A stretch of 64,000 nucleotides of DNA from JAVBPR01 sp031549485. Its GTDB lineage: Bacteria; Bacillota; Clostridia; Oscillospirales; Feifaniaceae. Of this stretch, positions 16,989 through 25,756 are shown piece by piece; position 1 is the stretch's first letter; each line of letters starts with the position of its first letter. The position numbers were made by a program, and so were the translations under genes. The stretch lies in the NCBI GenBank assembly GCA_031549485.1, contig JAVBPR010000008.1:1-64000 (forward strand), written 5' to 3'. The notes under the pieces are model-generated. The model searched no databases and was not told the origin of the DNA. It saw only the letters and a list, made by a program, of their open reading frames with translations.

Positions 16989-17390
16989 TTAAACTCTTCT
17001 TCTTTTCGGCGGACGGCAACCGTTATGGGGAATCGGAGTAACGTCTTTAATGAGCGTAACTTCAAGCCCTGCGGTTTCGAGCGCGCGGATAGCCGCTTCT
17101 CTTCCCGAACCCGGTCCTTTAACGTAAACTTCGACGGTTTTAAGGCCATGTTCCATAGCCGCTTTCGCCGCTGTTTCCGCTGCGGACTGCGCCGCAAAAG
17201 GAGTGCTTTTCTTCGAGCCGCGGAATCCGAGGCCGCCGGTGCTTGCCCATGAAAGAGCGTTGCCCTTGACATCGGTGATCGTAACGATTGTGTTGTTAAA
17301 CGAGGAGCGGATATGCGCCGCGCCTTTTTCAATATTCTTGCGTTCTCTGCGTTTTCTGGAAACGCCTTTTTTCGGTGCAACCTTTGCCAT
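16989..17390 (-). CDS. rpsK: 30S ribosomal protein S11
   Basis: A 133-residue S11 with the conserved NTIVTITDVKGNALSWASTG and GRRPPKRRRV-like ending (CRPPKRRRV). It is part of the platform of the small subunit and stands between rpsM and rpsD. Confidence 0.97.
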   Translation of the reverse strand: MAKVAPKKGVSRKRRERKNIEKGAAHIRSSFNNTIVTITDVKGNALSWASTGGLGFRGSKKSTPFAAQSAAETAAKAAMEHGLKTVEVYVKGPGSGREAAIRALETAGLEVTLIKDVTPIPHNGCRPPKRRRV

Positions 17391-17402
17391 ATCTTTACCT
17401 CC

Positions 17403-17771
17403 TTACTTCTTCTTGTTCGCAATAGTCTTTTTCGGACCTTTGCGTGTTCTTGCGTTTGTTTTTGTGTTCTGCCCTCTTACAGGCAAGCCTTTTCTATGTC
17501 TAACACCTCTGTAGCAGCCTATTTCAACAAGGCGCTTGATATCGAGGCTGACGTTGCGGCGAAGATCGCCCTCAACAGTATAGTTTTTGTCTATAAATTC
17601 ACGTATTTTGGAAACATCATCATCCGAAAGGTCCTTTACACGGATATCGGGATTAACGCCGGTCGCCTTCAATATGGCTCTTGAGCGATTTATGCCAATG
17701 CCAAATATGTAGGTTAGCCCGCATTCGACCCTTTTTTCTTTCGGTAAGTCAACACCTGCTATTCTAGCCAT
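17403..17771 (-). CDS. rpsM: 30S ribosomal protein S13
   Basis: A 122-residue S13 (MARIAGVDLPKEKRVE start; RHRKGLPVRGQNTKTNARTR C-terminal tail that contacts tRNA). It is the first gene after rpmJ in the alpha operon. A 93-bp gap before it holds a CACCGC/GCGGTG hairpin of 6 bp that could be a leader element. Confidence 0.97.
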   Translation of the reverse strand: MARIAGVDLPKEKRVECGLTYIFGIGINRSRAILKATGVNPDIRVKDLSDDDVSKIREFIDKNYTVEGDLRRNVSLDIKRLVEIGCYRGVRHRKGLPVRGQNTKTNARTRKGPKKTIANKKK

Positions 17772-17864
17772 TTAGTTTTTTACACCTCCAACATAATATG
17801 CAACGGTTTAGGGGCTCCTTTTCCGACCACCGCGAAAAGCGGTGCAGCCGAGCCGGAAATAATA

Positions 17865-17978
17865 TTAGCCCTGTTTCTGCTTGTGCTTCGGGTTTTCGCA
17901 GATAACCATTACCTTGCCTTTTCTTTTGATAATTTTGCATTTTTCGCAAATTGGTTTAACGCTTGGTCTTACTTTCAT
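17865..17978 (-). CDS. rpmJ: 50S ribosomal protein L36 (zinc type)
   Basis: A 37-residue protein read directly from the minus strand. It begins MKVRPSVKPICEKCKIIKR and ends CENPKHKQKQG, with three Cys and one His as the zinc ligands (C11, C14, C27, H32). AGGAGG-type site before ATG 17978. It lies between infA and rpsM as expected. Confidence 0.95.
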   Translation of the reverse strand: MKVRPSVKPICEKCKIIKRKGKVMVICENPKHKQKQG

Positions 17979-17996
17979 TTTTGTAAACCTCCTATT

Positions 17997-18215
17997 TTAC
18001 TTGCCGCGCCAGATTATTCTTCCGCGCGTCGGATCATAGGTCGAGATTTCAACCGTGACTTTGTCGCCCGGGAGTATCCTGATAAAATTCATACGGAGCT
18101 TGCCTGAAATATGCGCAAGAATTACAATGTCATTTTCAAGCTTTACTTTGAACATCGCGTTGGGAAGGGCATCAACTACTATCCCTTCAAGTTCGAATAC
18201 ATCTTCTTTTGCCAA
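17997..18215 (-). CDS. infA: Translation initiation factor IF-1
   Basis: A 72-residue OB-fold protein (AKEDVFELEGIVVDALPNAMF to TRGRIIWRGK). The frame extends upstream to 18254, but the conserved IF-1 N-terminus begins at a TTG (18213-18215), 7 bases after GGAGGA, so initiation at TTG is the best reading. It binds the A site of the 30S subunit during initiation. Confidence 0.95.
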   Translation of the reverse strand: MAKEDVFELEGIVVDALPNAMFKVKLENDIVILAHISGKLRMNFIRILPGDKVTVEISTYDPTRGRIIWRGK

Positions 18216-18228
18216 AGAACGCTCCTCC

Positions 18229-18501
18229 TTACAATTGTTTATCTGCCGCTGCAAGCGACAAGATTTTTCTTATATCGGCCGCAGGAATTTTTTCGCCGGC
18301 CGAAAGTTTTTCGCAAATTTTTTCTTCGCACATCGAAATATACGATAAATGTTTTTGGTTTTTGCTTTTTGGCGATTCTATTCGCCGCGCCTTGCCGTCA
18401 ATAACGCTGACGCGATTTTCCGACACCCCGCAAACTACAAGCAAATCGCCCTTATCATGTCCCGCACCGCTTTTGACGATGCTGCCTATTTTAAGTTCCA
18501 T
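18229..18501 (-). CDS. KOW-domain RNA-binding protein (L14e-like)
   Basis: A 90-residue protein. The N-terminus MELKIGSIVKSGAGHDKGDLLVV is a KOW/SH3-like fold of the type found between map and infA in many Clostridia. ATG 18501 overlaps the map stop codon (TGATG) and has GGAGGAG upstream. The open frame to 18612 lies inside map and is not used. The presumed role is RNA or ribosome binding; the exact function is not known to me. Confidence 0.88.
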   Translation of the reverse strand: MELKIGSIVKSGAGHDKGDLLVVCGVSENRVSVIDGKARRIESPKSKNQKHLSYISMCEEKICEKLSAGEKIPAADIRKILSLAAADKQL

Positions 18502-19262
18502 CAGCACTCCTCCGAAAAAGGAATTGTGAGTATCAAAGGCTCTCCGCCGATAATCGCAATCGTGTTTTCGTAATGAGCGGAGAGTCCCCCGTCGGCAGTT
18601 ACAATAGTCCATTTGTCCGAGAGCTGTTTTACCGCATAGCCGCCGGCATTTATCATCGGTTCGATAGCGAGAGTCATACCGTTTTCTATTCTCGCCCCTT
18701 TGCCTGCCTGGCCGTAATTCGGAACCTGCGGATCTTCGTGAAGGTTTCGCCCCACTCCGTGCCCCACATAATCCCGAACCGCGCTGTATCCCGCTTTTTC
18801 AACATAGGAAGATATTGCGCTTCCTATATCTCCGATGCGGTATCCGGGCTTTGCAAACTTAATGCCCTCGAAAAAGCTGTTTCTCGTAACTTCGATAAGA
18901 CGAAGCGCGCTTTCGCCGCATTTTCCAGCGGGAAAAGTGTTCGCGCAGTCTCCGTGAAATCCGCCGATAAAAGCTCCGACATCAATCGAGACGATATTTC
19001 CCTCTTCGATAACGCGGTCACCGGGGATTCCGTGGATAACCTCGCTGTCTATCGAAATACACGCCGAGGCCGGAAATCCGCCGTAACCGAGAAACGAGGG
19101 CTTTGCGCCGCAGCTTTCGATAAAGGCTTTGACATGCCGGTCAATCTCGGATGTTTTCACACCGGGCGAGACCATCTGACCGGCCTGTTTCAAGGCTTCC
19201 GCGGCTATGCCGCAGGCTTTTTTCAAAAGCTCAATTTCCGCTTCGTTTTTAAGGATAATCAT
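18501..19262 (-). CDS. map: Methionine aminopeptidase, type I
   Basis: A 253-residue pita-bread fold enzyme that removes the initiator Met. Metal ligands are seen in VSIDVGAFIGGFHGDCANT (two Asp), GHGVGRNLHEDP (His) and AIEPM (Glu), with a last Glu in HYENT. The start overlaps the adk stop (ATGA), so the two are translationally coupled. It lacks the SH3-binding N-terminal extension. Confidence 0.96.
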   Translation of the reverse strand: MIILKNEAEIELLKKACGIAAEALKQAGQMVSPGVKTSEIDRHVKAFIESCGAKPSFLGYGGFPASACISIDSEVIHGIPGDRVIEEGNIVSIDVGAFIGGFHGDCANTFPAGKCGESALRLIEVTRNSFFEGIKFAKPGYRIGDIGSAISSYVEKAGYSAVRDYVGHGVGRNLHEDPQVPNYGQAGKGARIENGMTLAIEPMINAGGYAVKQLSDKWTIVTADGGLSAHYENTIAIIGGEPLILTIPFSEEC

Positions 19263-19888
19263 GCAAGCGCTTTCATCGTCTCTTTTGTTGTGTCTTCCAC
19301 CGCGTCCTGCCCGATAACTATTTTGAGAATTCCTTTGGCAAGGTAATGCTCTTTGAGCTGTTCGGTGTGACTGTGGAAAATTTCAAGACGTTTTTTGATA
19401 GTTTCGGGTTTATCGTCTTCGCGGATTACAAGCGGCTTTCCGCATTTGTCGCAAACGTCGGCAGTTGCCGGGGCGTTATAAACAGTGTGGTAAGTTGCGC
19501 CGCAATCGCCGCAAATACGTCTTCCCGTGAGCCTTGTGAGGATTTCTTCGTCGGGTACTTCGATAGAAATAACTCGGTCGATTTTAACCCCGAGGTTTTC
19601 AAGCGTCTCCGCCTGACCAACCGTTCTCGGAAATCCGTCAAGGATAAATCCGTTTTTGCAATCGTCTTTGGCTATTCTCGCTTTGAGAATTTCAACGACG
19701 ATTTCATCCGGAACAAGCGCGCCGCTTCCGATAAGCTCTTTGACCTTTTTCGAAAGCTCGCTGTCCCCCGCAGCTGTTTCGCGCAGGAGATTGCCGGTTG
19801 AAATAGTGGGAATATTGAAATGCTCGCTGACTTTATCGGCCTGCGTGCCTTTTCCCGCTCCCGGCGCTCCCAAAAGAATTAAATTCAT
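19259..19888 (-). CDS. adk: Adenylate kinase (zinc-LID type)
   Basis: A 209-residue kinase interconverting AMP, ATP and ADP. P-loop GAPGAGKGTQ at 7-16, AMP site near STGNLLRE, and a LID domain with four Cys (CGDCGATYH and CDKCG) that bind zinc, as in Gram-positive enzymes. It stands between secY and map. Confidence 0.97.
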   Translation of the reverse strand: MNLILLGAPGAGKGTQADKVSEHFNIPTISTGNLLRETAAGDSELSKKVKELIGSGALVPDEIVVEILKARIAKDDCKNGFILDGFPRTVGQAETLENLGVKIDRVISIEVPDEEILTRLTGRRICGDCGATYHTVYNAPATADVCDKCGKPLVIREDDKPETIKKRLEIFHSHTEQLKEHYLAKGILKIVIGQDAVEDTTKETMKALA

Positions 19889-19897
19889 ATTTACTCC

Positions 19898-21169
19898 TTA
19901 ATCCAAAAATCCCTTGTAGTGCCTCATGAGAAGCTGGCTTTCAATCTGGCTGTAGGTTTCAATAGCAACCGATACAACGATGAGAAGCGAAGTTCCGCCG
20001 AGCTGGAAATCTATGCCGAACCAGCCGAGCATAAGCGGAGATATAGCAATAACCGCAAGGAACAAAGCGCCCATAAGCGTGATCTTCGAAAGCACTCTCG
20101 AGATAAAGTCGGATGTCGGTTTTCCCGGTCTGATGCCCGGTATGAACCCGCCGTTTTTCTTAACGTTATTCGCAATCTCGATCGGATTGAACTGAATCGA
20201 GGTGTAGAAATAGTTGAAGAAAACAATAAATAAGAAGTAGAGTATCGCATAAACCCAGTGGCTCATACTAAATACATTTAAGAAGCCAGCCCAGAATGTT
20301 CCGGGATCCGGTGTCGGAAACGCAAGCCCTATTGTGCTCGGAAGCGAAAGGAAGCTCTGCGCGAAGATAACCGGAAGAACACCGGTCATATTGACCTTTA
20401 CCGGAATATGAGTTGATTGTCCTCCGTACATCTTTCTGCCGACAACTTTTTTAGCGTACTGAACCGGAATTCTCCGCTCACCGCCTGTAATGATGACGAC
20501 AAAAACGATAAGCGCGATGCCGAGGATTATTGTGATCGGAGCAACCCACCATCTTGCGGCGGCATTACCGATGACGTTTTGAACAATAGCCGGGCCTCTT
20601 GAAATAATACCCGCAAAAAGGATTATCGAGATACCGTTGCCGATTCCTTTTTCATTTATCTGCTCGCCAAGCCACATGATGAGCGAGGAGCCCGCAGTAA
20701 ATGTAATAAGAATGATGATAGCCTCGAAAATGCCTGTGTGTGTGCCGAGCGCGCCCTGGCTTTTGATTCCCATATAGTAAGCAAAAGACATAAAGAGCGA
20801 GATGACAACCGTTACATAACGGGTTATCGATGCGAGCTTTTTCTGCCCGTCCGGCTCTTTTGCGATGCGCTCAAGCGCGGGGATTGCTATCGTGAGAAGC
20901 TGGATAATAATCGAAGCATTGATATAAGGGGTGATGGACAGCGCGAAAATTGACGCGCTTGAAAGTCCGCCGCCCGACAGCATATCAAGAAATCCGAAAA
21001 TGTTTCCGCTTGCTGCCTGTGTGTCAAAAAACGCTTTCAGAGCGTCGGCCGCGATAAACGGAACCGGAATCGCCATGCCGACTCTGAAGATGAAGATAAC
21101 CATGATGGTGTAAAGGATTTTTTTACGAAGGTCGACGACATGCCATGCATTTTTCAGCGTCTGAAACAT
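19898..21169 (-). CDS. secY: Protein translocase subunit SecY
   Basis: A 423-residue channel subunit with ten membrane helices. The plug region and pore motifs are typical (SGGGLSSASIFALSITPYINASIIIQLL; QINEKGIGNGISIILFAGI; PTSDFISRVLSKIT). It exports proteins across the membrane with SecE and SecA. Its start codon abuts and overlaps the rplO stop. Confidence 0.97.
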   Translation of the reverse strand: MFQTLKNAWHVVDLRKKILYTIMVIFIFRVGMAIPVPFIAADALKAFFDTQAASGNIFGFLDMLSGGGLSSASIFALSITPYINASIIIQLLTIAIPALERIAKEPDGQKKLASITRYVTVVISLFMSFAYYMGIKSQGALGTHTGIFEAIIILITFTAGSSLIMWLGEQINEKGIGNGISIILFAGIISRGPAIVQNVIGNAAARWWVAPITIILGIALIVFVVIITGGERRIPVQYAKKVVGRKMYGGQSTHIPVKVNMTGVLPVIFAQSFLSLPSTIGLAFPTPDPGTFWAGFLNVFSMSHWVYAILYFLFIVFFNYFYTSIQFNPIEIANNVKKNGGFIPGIRPGKPTSDFISRVLSKITLMGALFLAVIAISPLMLGWFGIDFQLGGTSLLIVVSVAIETYSQIESQLLMRHYKGFLD

Positions 21170-21615
21170 TACGCCACCACCTCTGCTTTGCCGCCTGCCG
21201 CTTCAATTTTGCTGACGGCACTTTTTGTGAATTTTGCCGCTTTAACGGTAAGGGCTTTTGTAATCTCGCCGTTACCGAGGATTTTTATTCCGTCTTTGGC
21301 ATTTCTAACGATGCCCGCGCTGATAAGCGCCGCTGTGTCAACAACCGAGTCCGCATCAAAGGAATCAAGTTTAGATACGTTTACAACCGCGTATTCTGCT
21401 GCAAAAATATTGTTAAATCCTCTTTTCGGAACACGTCTTGCAAGGGGCATCTGGCCGCCTTCAAAACCCGGACGAATGCTGCCGCCCGAACGTGCTTTCT
21501 GGCCTTTGTGTCCTTTGCCGGCTGTTTTGCCGTTACCGGAACCCGGGCCTCTGCCCACGCGAAAGCTGCCGTCTTTTGTAGAGCCTTTTGCAGGTTTTAA
21601 TTCGTGTAGCTTCAT
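21169..21615 (-). CDS. rplO: 50S ribosomal protein L15
   Basis: A 148-residue L15 with the Gly/Arg-rich N-terminus (KTAGKGHKGQKARSGG) and FEGGQMPLARRVPKRGF. Penultimate gene of the spc operon before secY; the stop overlaps the secY start. Confidence 0.97.
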   Translation of the reverse strand: MKLHELKPAKGSTKDGSFRVGRGPGSGNGKTAGKGHKGQKARSGGSIRPGFEGGQMPLARRVPKRGFNNIFAAEYAVVNVSKLDSFDADSVVDTAALISAGIVRNAKDGIKILGNGEITKALTVKAAKFTKSAVSKIEAAGGKAEVVA

Positions 21616-21638
21616 TTTTTACGCACCTCCTTCGATAA

Positions 21639-21818
21639 TCAGACTTCTGTCACTTCTAACAGAAAAGAAATTTTTGCTATTTTGCCTCTTGTCGCCGCAT
21701 TGTCGGGCTGAACTTTTACATCATTGATGCGTTTGAGCCCAAGCGCGTGCGCGGTGGCAATTTGTTTTTCGAGTCTGCCGTTTAAGCTTTTAACAAGCTT
21801 TAATTTTAAATCTGCCAT
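21639..21818 (-). CDS. rpmD: 50S ribosomal protein L30
   Basis: A 59-residue protein read directly from the minus strand: MADLKLKLVKSLNGRLEKQI start, then HALGLKRINDV and DNAATRGKI, the normal bacterial L30 pattern. It lies between rpsE and rplO, one base after the rpsE stop. Confidence 0.95.
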   Translation of the reverse strand: MADLKLKLVKSLNGRLEKQIATAHALGLKRINDVKVQPDNAATRGKIAKISFLLEVTEV

Positions 21819-21819
21819 C

Positions 21820-22386
21820 TTATTCTACCTCCACAGCCTTAACTTCTTCGGTAGCTTCTTTCACCGGAGCTTCAGCAGCTTTGGCCGCTTTAAAGCTTTT
21901 TACCGCTTTGCCGCGAACTTCCGCAACTTCCGCTGCTGTTCGAAGCGCGCTAAGGCCATCTATAGTAGCATTCAGCACATTACGCGGATTATTCGAACGA
22001 AGGCTTTTTGTTCTGATATCTTTTATTCCCGCCGCTTCGACAACTGCACGGACAGGGCCGCCGGCGATAACGCCGGTACCTTCCGGAGCCGGTTTCAAAA
22101 GCACGCGGCCTGCGCCGTATGCTCCCAAAATCTCGTGCGGGATTGTTGTTCCTTTCAAAGAAACTCTTATTAGATTTTTCTTTGCGTCGTCGATTCCTTT
22201 TGCAATAGCGTCCGGAACCTCGCTTGATTTGCCGAGACCGACACCGACATAACCGTTGCCGTCACCGACAACCACAAGAGCGGCGAATTTGAAAATTCTT
22301 CCGCCTTTAACAGTTTTGGAAACGCGATTTATGGTGACTACCCTCTCTTTGAGGTCAAGTTCGCGTGCGTCTATTCTTTCGTTCAT
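21820..22386 (-). CDS. rpsE: 30S ribosomal protein S5
   Basis: A 188-residue S5 with the RNA-binding KERVVTINRVSKTVKGGR and VGVGLGKSSEVPDAI. The C-terminus carries an Ala/Lys/Glu-rich tail (about 160-188) beyond the usual end, which is common in Clostridia. S5 takes part in decoding fidelity. Confidence 0.97.
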   Translation of the reverse strand: MNERIDARELDLKERVVTINRVSKTVKGGRIFKFAALVVVGDGNGYVGVGLGKSSEVPDAIAKGIDDAKKNLIRVSLKGTTIPHEILGAYGAGRVLLKPAPEGTGVIAGGPVRAVVEAAGIKDIRTKSLRSNNPRNVLNATIDGLSALRTAAEVAEVRGKAVKSFKAAKAAEAPVKEATEEVKAVEVE

Positions 22387-22400
22387 TCTCTCTCTCCCTC

Positions 22401-22760
22401 TTAGAATTTAAGGCCGCCCTCGCGGGCTCCATCAGCAAGTTCTTTAATACGGCCGTGATACAAAAATCCGCCGCGGTCAAAAACCACTTCTTCGATTTTC
22501 AGTTTCTTAGCCGCTTTCGCGATCGCCTGCCCCACAAGTTTTGCGCCTTCTTTGTTTGCGCCGCTTCCTTTGAAATCTTTATCAAGCGAAGAGGCGGATG
22601 CGAGAGTTACACCTTTTGCATCGTCAATGAGCTGCGCGTAAATGTGAGATGCGCTGCGGAAAACCGAAAGACGCGGGCATTCTGCCGTGCCGTTTATTTT
22701 GCCGCGGATTCTCTTATGGCGTTTTGCTCTGCCGAGTTTGCTATCAATTTTATTTATCAC
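22401..22760 (-). CDS. rplR: 50S ribosomal protein L18
   Basis: A 119-residue L18 that binds 5S rRNA (RLSVFRSASHIYAQLIDD; VFDRGGFLYHGRIKELADGAREGGL). Normal place in the spc operon between rplF and rpsE. Confidence 0.97.
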   Translation of the reverse strand: MINKIDSKLGRAKRHKRIRGKINGTAECPRLSVFRSASHIYAQLIDDAKGVTLASASSLDKDFKGSGANKEGAKLVGQAIAKAAKKLKIEEVVFDRGGFLYHGRIKELADGAREGGLKF

Positions 22761-22778
22761 AATTACATCCTCCTCTCA

Positions 22779-23330
22779 TTAACCTTTGGCGCCCTTGCCG
22801 GCTTTTCCTTCTTTGCGGCGTACAAATTCGTTTTCATAACGTATACCCTTGCCTTTATACGGCTCCGGCGGACGTTTTTCGCGAACTTTCGCAGCAAACT
22901 GACCGACAACTTGTTTATCCGGTCCCGAGATGATGATTTCATTCGGGGTGGGAACGTCGATTGCTATTCCGTCTATCTCGTCCATATTAACCTGGTGAGA
23001 GTAGCCGAGGTTCATAACAAGGGTTTTGCCCTGTTTTGCAACTCTGTAGCCGACGCCCTGTACTAAAAGTTTCTTTGAAAAGCCTTCCGAAACGCCTGTA
23101 ACCATATTAGATATAAGGGTTCTTGTAAGGCCGTGAAGCGCCCTGTTCTGTTTTTCGTCGTTCGGACGCTCTACGATAATTGTTGTGCCCTCTTCTTTTA
23201 TGGTCATCTCGGGACGAAAGGATTTTATTAATGTGCCTTTCGGGCCTTTTACAGTAACCGTGTTCCCCTCGGCGAGCTTAAACTCTACGCCGGCGGGTAA
23301 AAGAATGGGTTTTCTGCCAATTCTGGACAT
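22779..23330 (-). CDS. rplF: 50S ribosomal protein L6
   Basis: A 183-residue L6 (MSRIGRKPILLPAGVEF start; PEPYKGKGIRYENEFVRRKEGK near the end). It forms part of the factor-binding site of the large subunit. Confidence 0.97.
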   Translation of the reverse strand: MSRIGRKPILLPAGVEFKLAEGNTVTVKGPKGTLIKSFRPEMTIKEEGTTIIVERPNDEKQNRALHGLTRTLISNMVTGVSEGFSKKLLVQGVGYRVAKQGKTLVMNLGYSHQVNMDEIDGIAIDVPTPNEIIISGPDKQVVGQFAAKVREKRPPEPYKGKGIRYENEFVRRKEGKAGKGAKG

Positions 23331-23355
23331 GATTATCTCCTTCTTTTAAAATGTT

Positions 23356-23754
23356 TTACCAAACAAAGGCGAGTACTTCGCCGCCGACGTTGAGCTCGCG
23401 GGCTTTTTTGTCGGTGATGATTCCCTTGTTTGTCGAAATGATTGCTATTCCGAGGCCGCGCATAACGCGGGGCATTTCGTCAACGTTTGAATACATACGA
23501 AGACCGGGTTTTGAAACCCTGCGAAGCCCTTTGATAACCTGGGATTTGTTTGCGCCGTATTTAAGGCCGACTCTGATAACACCCTGTTTGTCGTCGTCAA
23601 GATACTGCACGTTTTTGATAAAGCCTTCTTCAAGCAAAATGTCTGCGATAGCTTTCTTGACATTCGATGAAGGGATATCTACACTTTCATGCTTTGCAGA
23701 ATTCGCATTGCGGATTCTTGTCAGCATATCTGCGATTGGATCGGTGATTTGCAT
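23356..23754 (-). CDS. rpsH: 30S ribosomal protein S8
   Basis: A 132-residue S8 (DPIADMLTRIRNANSAKHESV; GLGIAIISTNKGIITDKKAREL NVGGE region). S8 is known to repress its operon in E. coli; no such site was identified here. Confidence 0.97.
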   Translation of the reverse strand: MQITDPIADMLTRIRNANSAKHESVDIPSSNVKKAIADILLEEGFIKNVQYLDDDKQGVIRVGLKYGANKSQVIKGLRRVSKPGLRMYSNVDEMPRVMRGLGIAIISTNKGIITDKKARELNVGGEVLAFVW

Positions 23755-23775
23755 AATCTTACCTCCTCTTTCAAA

Positions 23776-23961
23776 TTACCAGCTTGCTTTGCGTACGCCC
23801 GGGATTTGACCTTTATAGGCAAGCTCCCTAAAGCAGATACGGCAAACGCCGTATTTTCTGAGGTAGGCATGCGGGCGGCCACAGATTTTGCATCTGTTAT
23901 ATTCTCTTGAACTAAACTTTGCTTCTCTGCTTTGTTTAAGCTTTAATGATGTTTTTGCCAC
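23776..23961 (-). CDS. rpsN: 30S ribosomal protein S14, zinc type
   Basis: A 61-residue type Z S14 with CKICGRPH and CRICFREL (C24, C27, C40, C43) as the zinc site. The short form is usual in Clostridia. Confidence 0.96.
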   Translation of the reverse strand: MAKTSLKLKQSREAKFSSREYNRCKICGRPHAYLRKYGVCRICFRELAYKGQIPGVRKASW

Positions 23962-23977
23962 TTTTCGCTTCCTCCTC

Positions 23978-24520
23978 TTACTGTTTTGTGAAAGGCGCGC
24001 CCATCAAACTAAGGAGCTCTCTCGCCTCTTCATCGGTCTTTGCGGTGGTTACAAAAGTTATATCCATGCCGCGGACCTTGTCGATTTTATCGTATTCGAT
24101 TTCAGGGAAGATAATCTGCTCTTTAAGACCGAGATTATAGTTTCCTCTGCCGTCGAACGCATTGCGGTTGATTCCGCGGAAGTCACGAACGCGCGGAAGG
24201 GCGAAGTTGAACAGCCTGTCAAGGAATTCATACATCTTCTCGCCGCGGAGGGTAACTTTAACCCCTATCGGCATACCTTCGCGAAGTTTAAAGTTAGCGA
24301 CCGACTTGCGCGCCTTTGTGATTACCGGCTGTTGACCGGTGATTAAGCGGATGTCGTTTACGACCGAATCAAGAACCTTGGAATTCTCCTTAGCGTCCGA
24401 GCAACCGACATTAACAATAATTTTTTCAAGTTTCGGAATCTGCATCGGGCTTTTGTATGAAAACTTTTTCATCAAAGCCGGCGCAACATCCTTTTGGTAA
24501 AAGTCTTTTAACCTTGCCAT
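23978..24520 (-). CDS. rplE: 50S ribosomal protein L5
   Basis: A 180-residue L5, 5S rRNA-binding. The frame starts at a TTG at 24541 that lies within AGGAGG; the real start is ATG 24520, giving MARLKDFYQKDVAPAL. It is separated from rplX by an unusually long 156-bp gap that holds a small ORF and a 13-nt duplication of the rplX tail. Confidence 0.96.
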   Translation of the reverse strand: MARLKDFYQKDVAPALMKKFSYKSPMQIPKLEKIIVNVGCSDAKENSKVLDSVVNDIRLITGQQPVITKARKSVANFKLREGMPIGVKVTLRGEKMYEFLDRLFNFALPRVRDFRGINRNAFDGRGNYNLGLKEQIIFPEIEYDKIDKVRGMDITFVTTAKTDEEARELLSLMGAPFTKQ

Positions 24521-24554
24521 TAAAGTTGGCCTCCTATTCAAAATATAGTTTGTT

Positions 24555-24638
24555 TTAAGCTGCAGAACCTGTAGAATAACCGCATTTCGCGCTTACTGCA
24601 CAGCTTCTTCTGCGCCAAAACAACTTTTGAACTGCCAT
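24555..24638 (-). CDS. Possible 27-residue ORF between rplX and rplE
   Basis: A complete short frame (ATG 24638 to TAA 24555) encoding a basic peptide with the string AVSAKCGYSTG, reminiscent of the CAKCG end of L24. It has only a weak GGGG Shine-Dalgarno match 8 bases upstream. A GCCC-TTCG-GGGC tetraloop hairpin overlaps the leader. The 13-nt match at 24580-24592 and 24690-24702 suggests that the gap arose by partial duplication of the rplX 3' end. Translation is unproven. Confidence 0.25.
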   Translation of the reverse strand: MAVQKLFWRRRSCAVSAKCGYSTGSAA

Positions 24639-24676
24639 TGTGCAAGCCCCGAAGGGCATAAAGCCGCAAAAGCAAA

Positions 24677-24994
24677 TCAGATGGAATCTCCGCATTTCGC
24701 GCAAACTCTGGTTTTCGCGCCGTCTGCCGAAACTGTAGTTTTGTAGCGAACGCCTTTGCCGCAGTGGCTGCAGTAAAGGTTCACTTTTGAAGCATAAAGA
24801 GCGCCCTCGGCCTTGAGTATGCCGCCCGGCTGTCCCTGCTTTTTGGGTTTAACATGTTTTGTAACCATGTTAACGCCCTCGACGATAACCTTTCCTTCTT
24901 TAGGGGCAACGCCGACAACTTTGCCTTTTTTGCCTTTGTCTTTGCCCGCTATAACCTGAACGGTATCGCCTTTTTTGACGTGTACTTTATTCAT
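24677..24994 (-). CDS. rplX: 50S ribosomal protein L24 (with Cys4 tail)
   Basis: A 105-residue L24 with an N-terminal KOW motif (KKGDTVQVIAGKDKGKKGKV). The C-terminal CSHCG and CAKCG pairs form a zinc ribbon seen in many Clostridia. Early assembly protein of the large subunit. Confidence 0.96.
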   Translation of the reverse strand: MNKVHVKKGDTVQVIAGKDKGKKGKVVGVAPKEGKVIVEGVNMVTKHVKPKKQGQPGGILKAEGALYASKVNLYCSHCGKGVRYKTTVSADGAKTRVCAKCGDSI

Positions 24995-25012
24995 TTTGTT
25001 TCCTCCAAAAAA

Positions 25013-25381
25013 TTAAAGAACTTCAGGGGCAAGAGAAAGTATTTTCATATAGTCCTTATCGCGAAGCTCTCTGGCAACCGGCCCAAAAATACGGGTGCCT
25101 CTCGGGTTTTTGTCGTCTTTGATTATAACCGCCGCGTTGTCGTCAAAACGGATGTAAGAACCGTCCGGACGGCGAAGACCTTTCGCGCTGCGAACTATAA
25201 CGCATTTGACAACTTCACCTTTTTTGCAGACGCCGCCCGGCGCCGCCTTTTTAACAGAAGCGACAACTACGTCGCCGATATTTGCATATCTTCTACCTGT
25301 TCCGCCTAAAACACGGATACACATAAGCTCTTTTGCTCCGGTGTTGTCGGCGACTTTCAGGTATGTTTGCATTTGTACCAT
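25013..25381 (-). CDS. rplN: 50S ribosomal protein L14
   Basis: A 122-residue L14 (MVQMQTYLKVADNTGAKELMC start; GTRIFGPVARELRD near the end). A 120-bp gap separates it from rpsQ; nothing but its ribosome site is seen there. Confidence 0.97.
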   Translation of the reverse strand: MVQMQTYLKVADNTGAKELMCIRVLGGTGRRYANIGDVVVASVKKAAPGGVCKKGEVVKCVIVRSAKGLRRPDGSYIRFDDNAAVIIKDDKNPRGTRIFGPVARELRDKDYMKILSLAPEVL

Positions 25382-25501
25382 AATGATTTTCCTCCAAATT
25401 AATATGTGCTTTCGGTGCGGCGAAAAGTTTTATTATGCCGCCCCGCCAAAATAGCAACCCCGAAATTTTCAAAGTTTTCCGTTTTGGCAAACACACCAAT
25501 C

Positions 25502-25756
25502 TTATTTCGCCTTCTCGACAATTTTAACAAGACGCCATCTTTTATCCTTGGAAAGCGGTCTGCATTCCATAACGATGACCTTGTCACCGATGCCGCACTC
25601 GTTATTTTCGTCGTGAGCTTTGAGTTTATATGTTCTTGTAACAATTTTTTTGTAAAGAGGCATTTTAACTTTGCTTTCGATGGCGACAACAATCGTTTTG
25701 TCCATTTTATCGCTTACAACTTTGCCTGTTCTTGTTTTACGAAAAGCTCTCTCCAT
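25502..25756 (-). CDS. rpsQ: 30S ribosomal protein S17
   Basis: An 84-residue S17, OB fold (RKTRTGKVVSDKMDKTIVVAIE; CRPLSKDKRWRLVKI). Ends 1 bp before... the gap to rplN; it begins directly after rpmC. Confidence 0.96.
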   Translation of the reverse strand: MERAFRKTRTGKVVSDKMDKTIVVAIESKVKMPLYKKIVTRTYKLKAHDENNECGIGDKVIVMECRPLSKDKRWRLVKIVEKAK

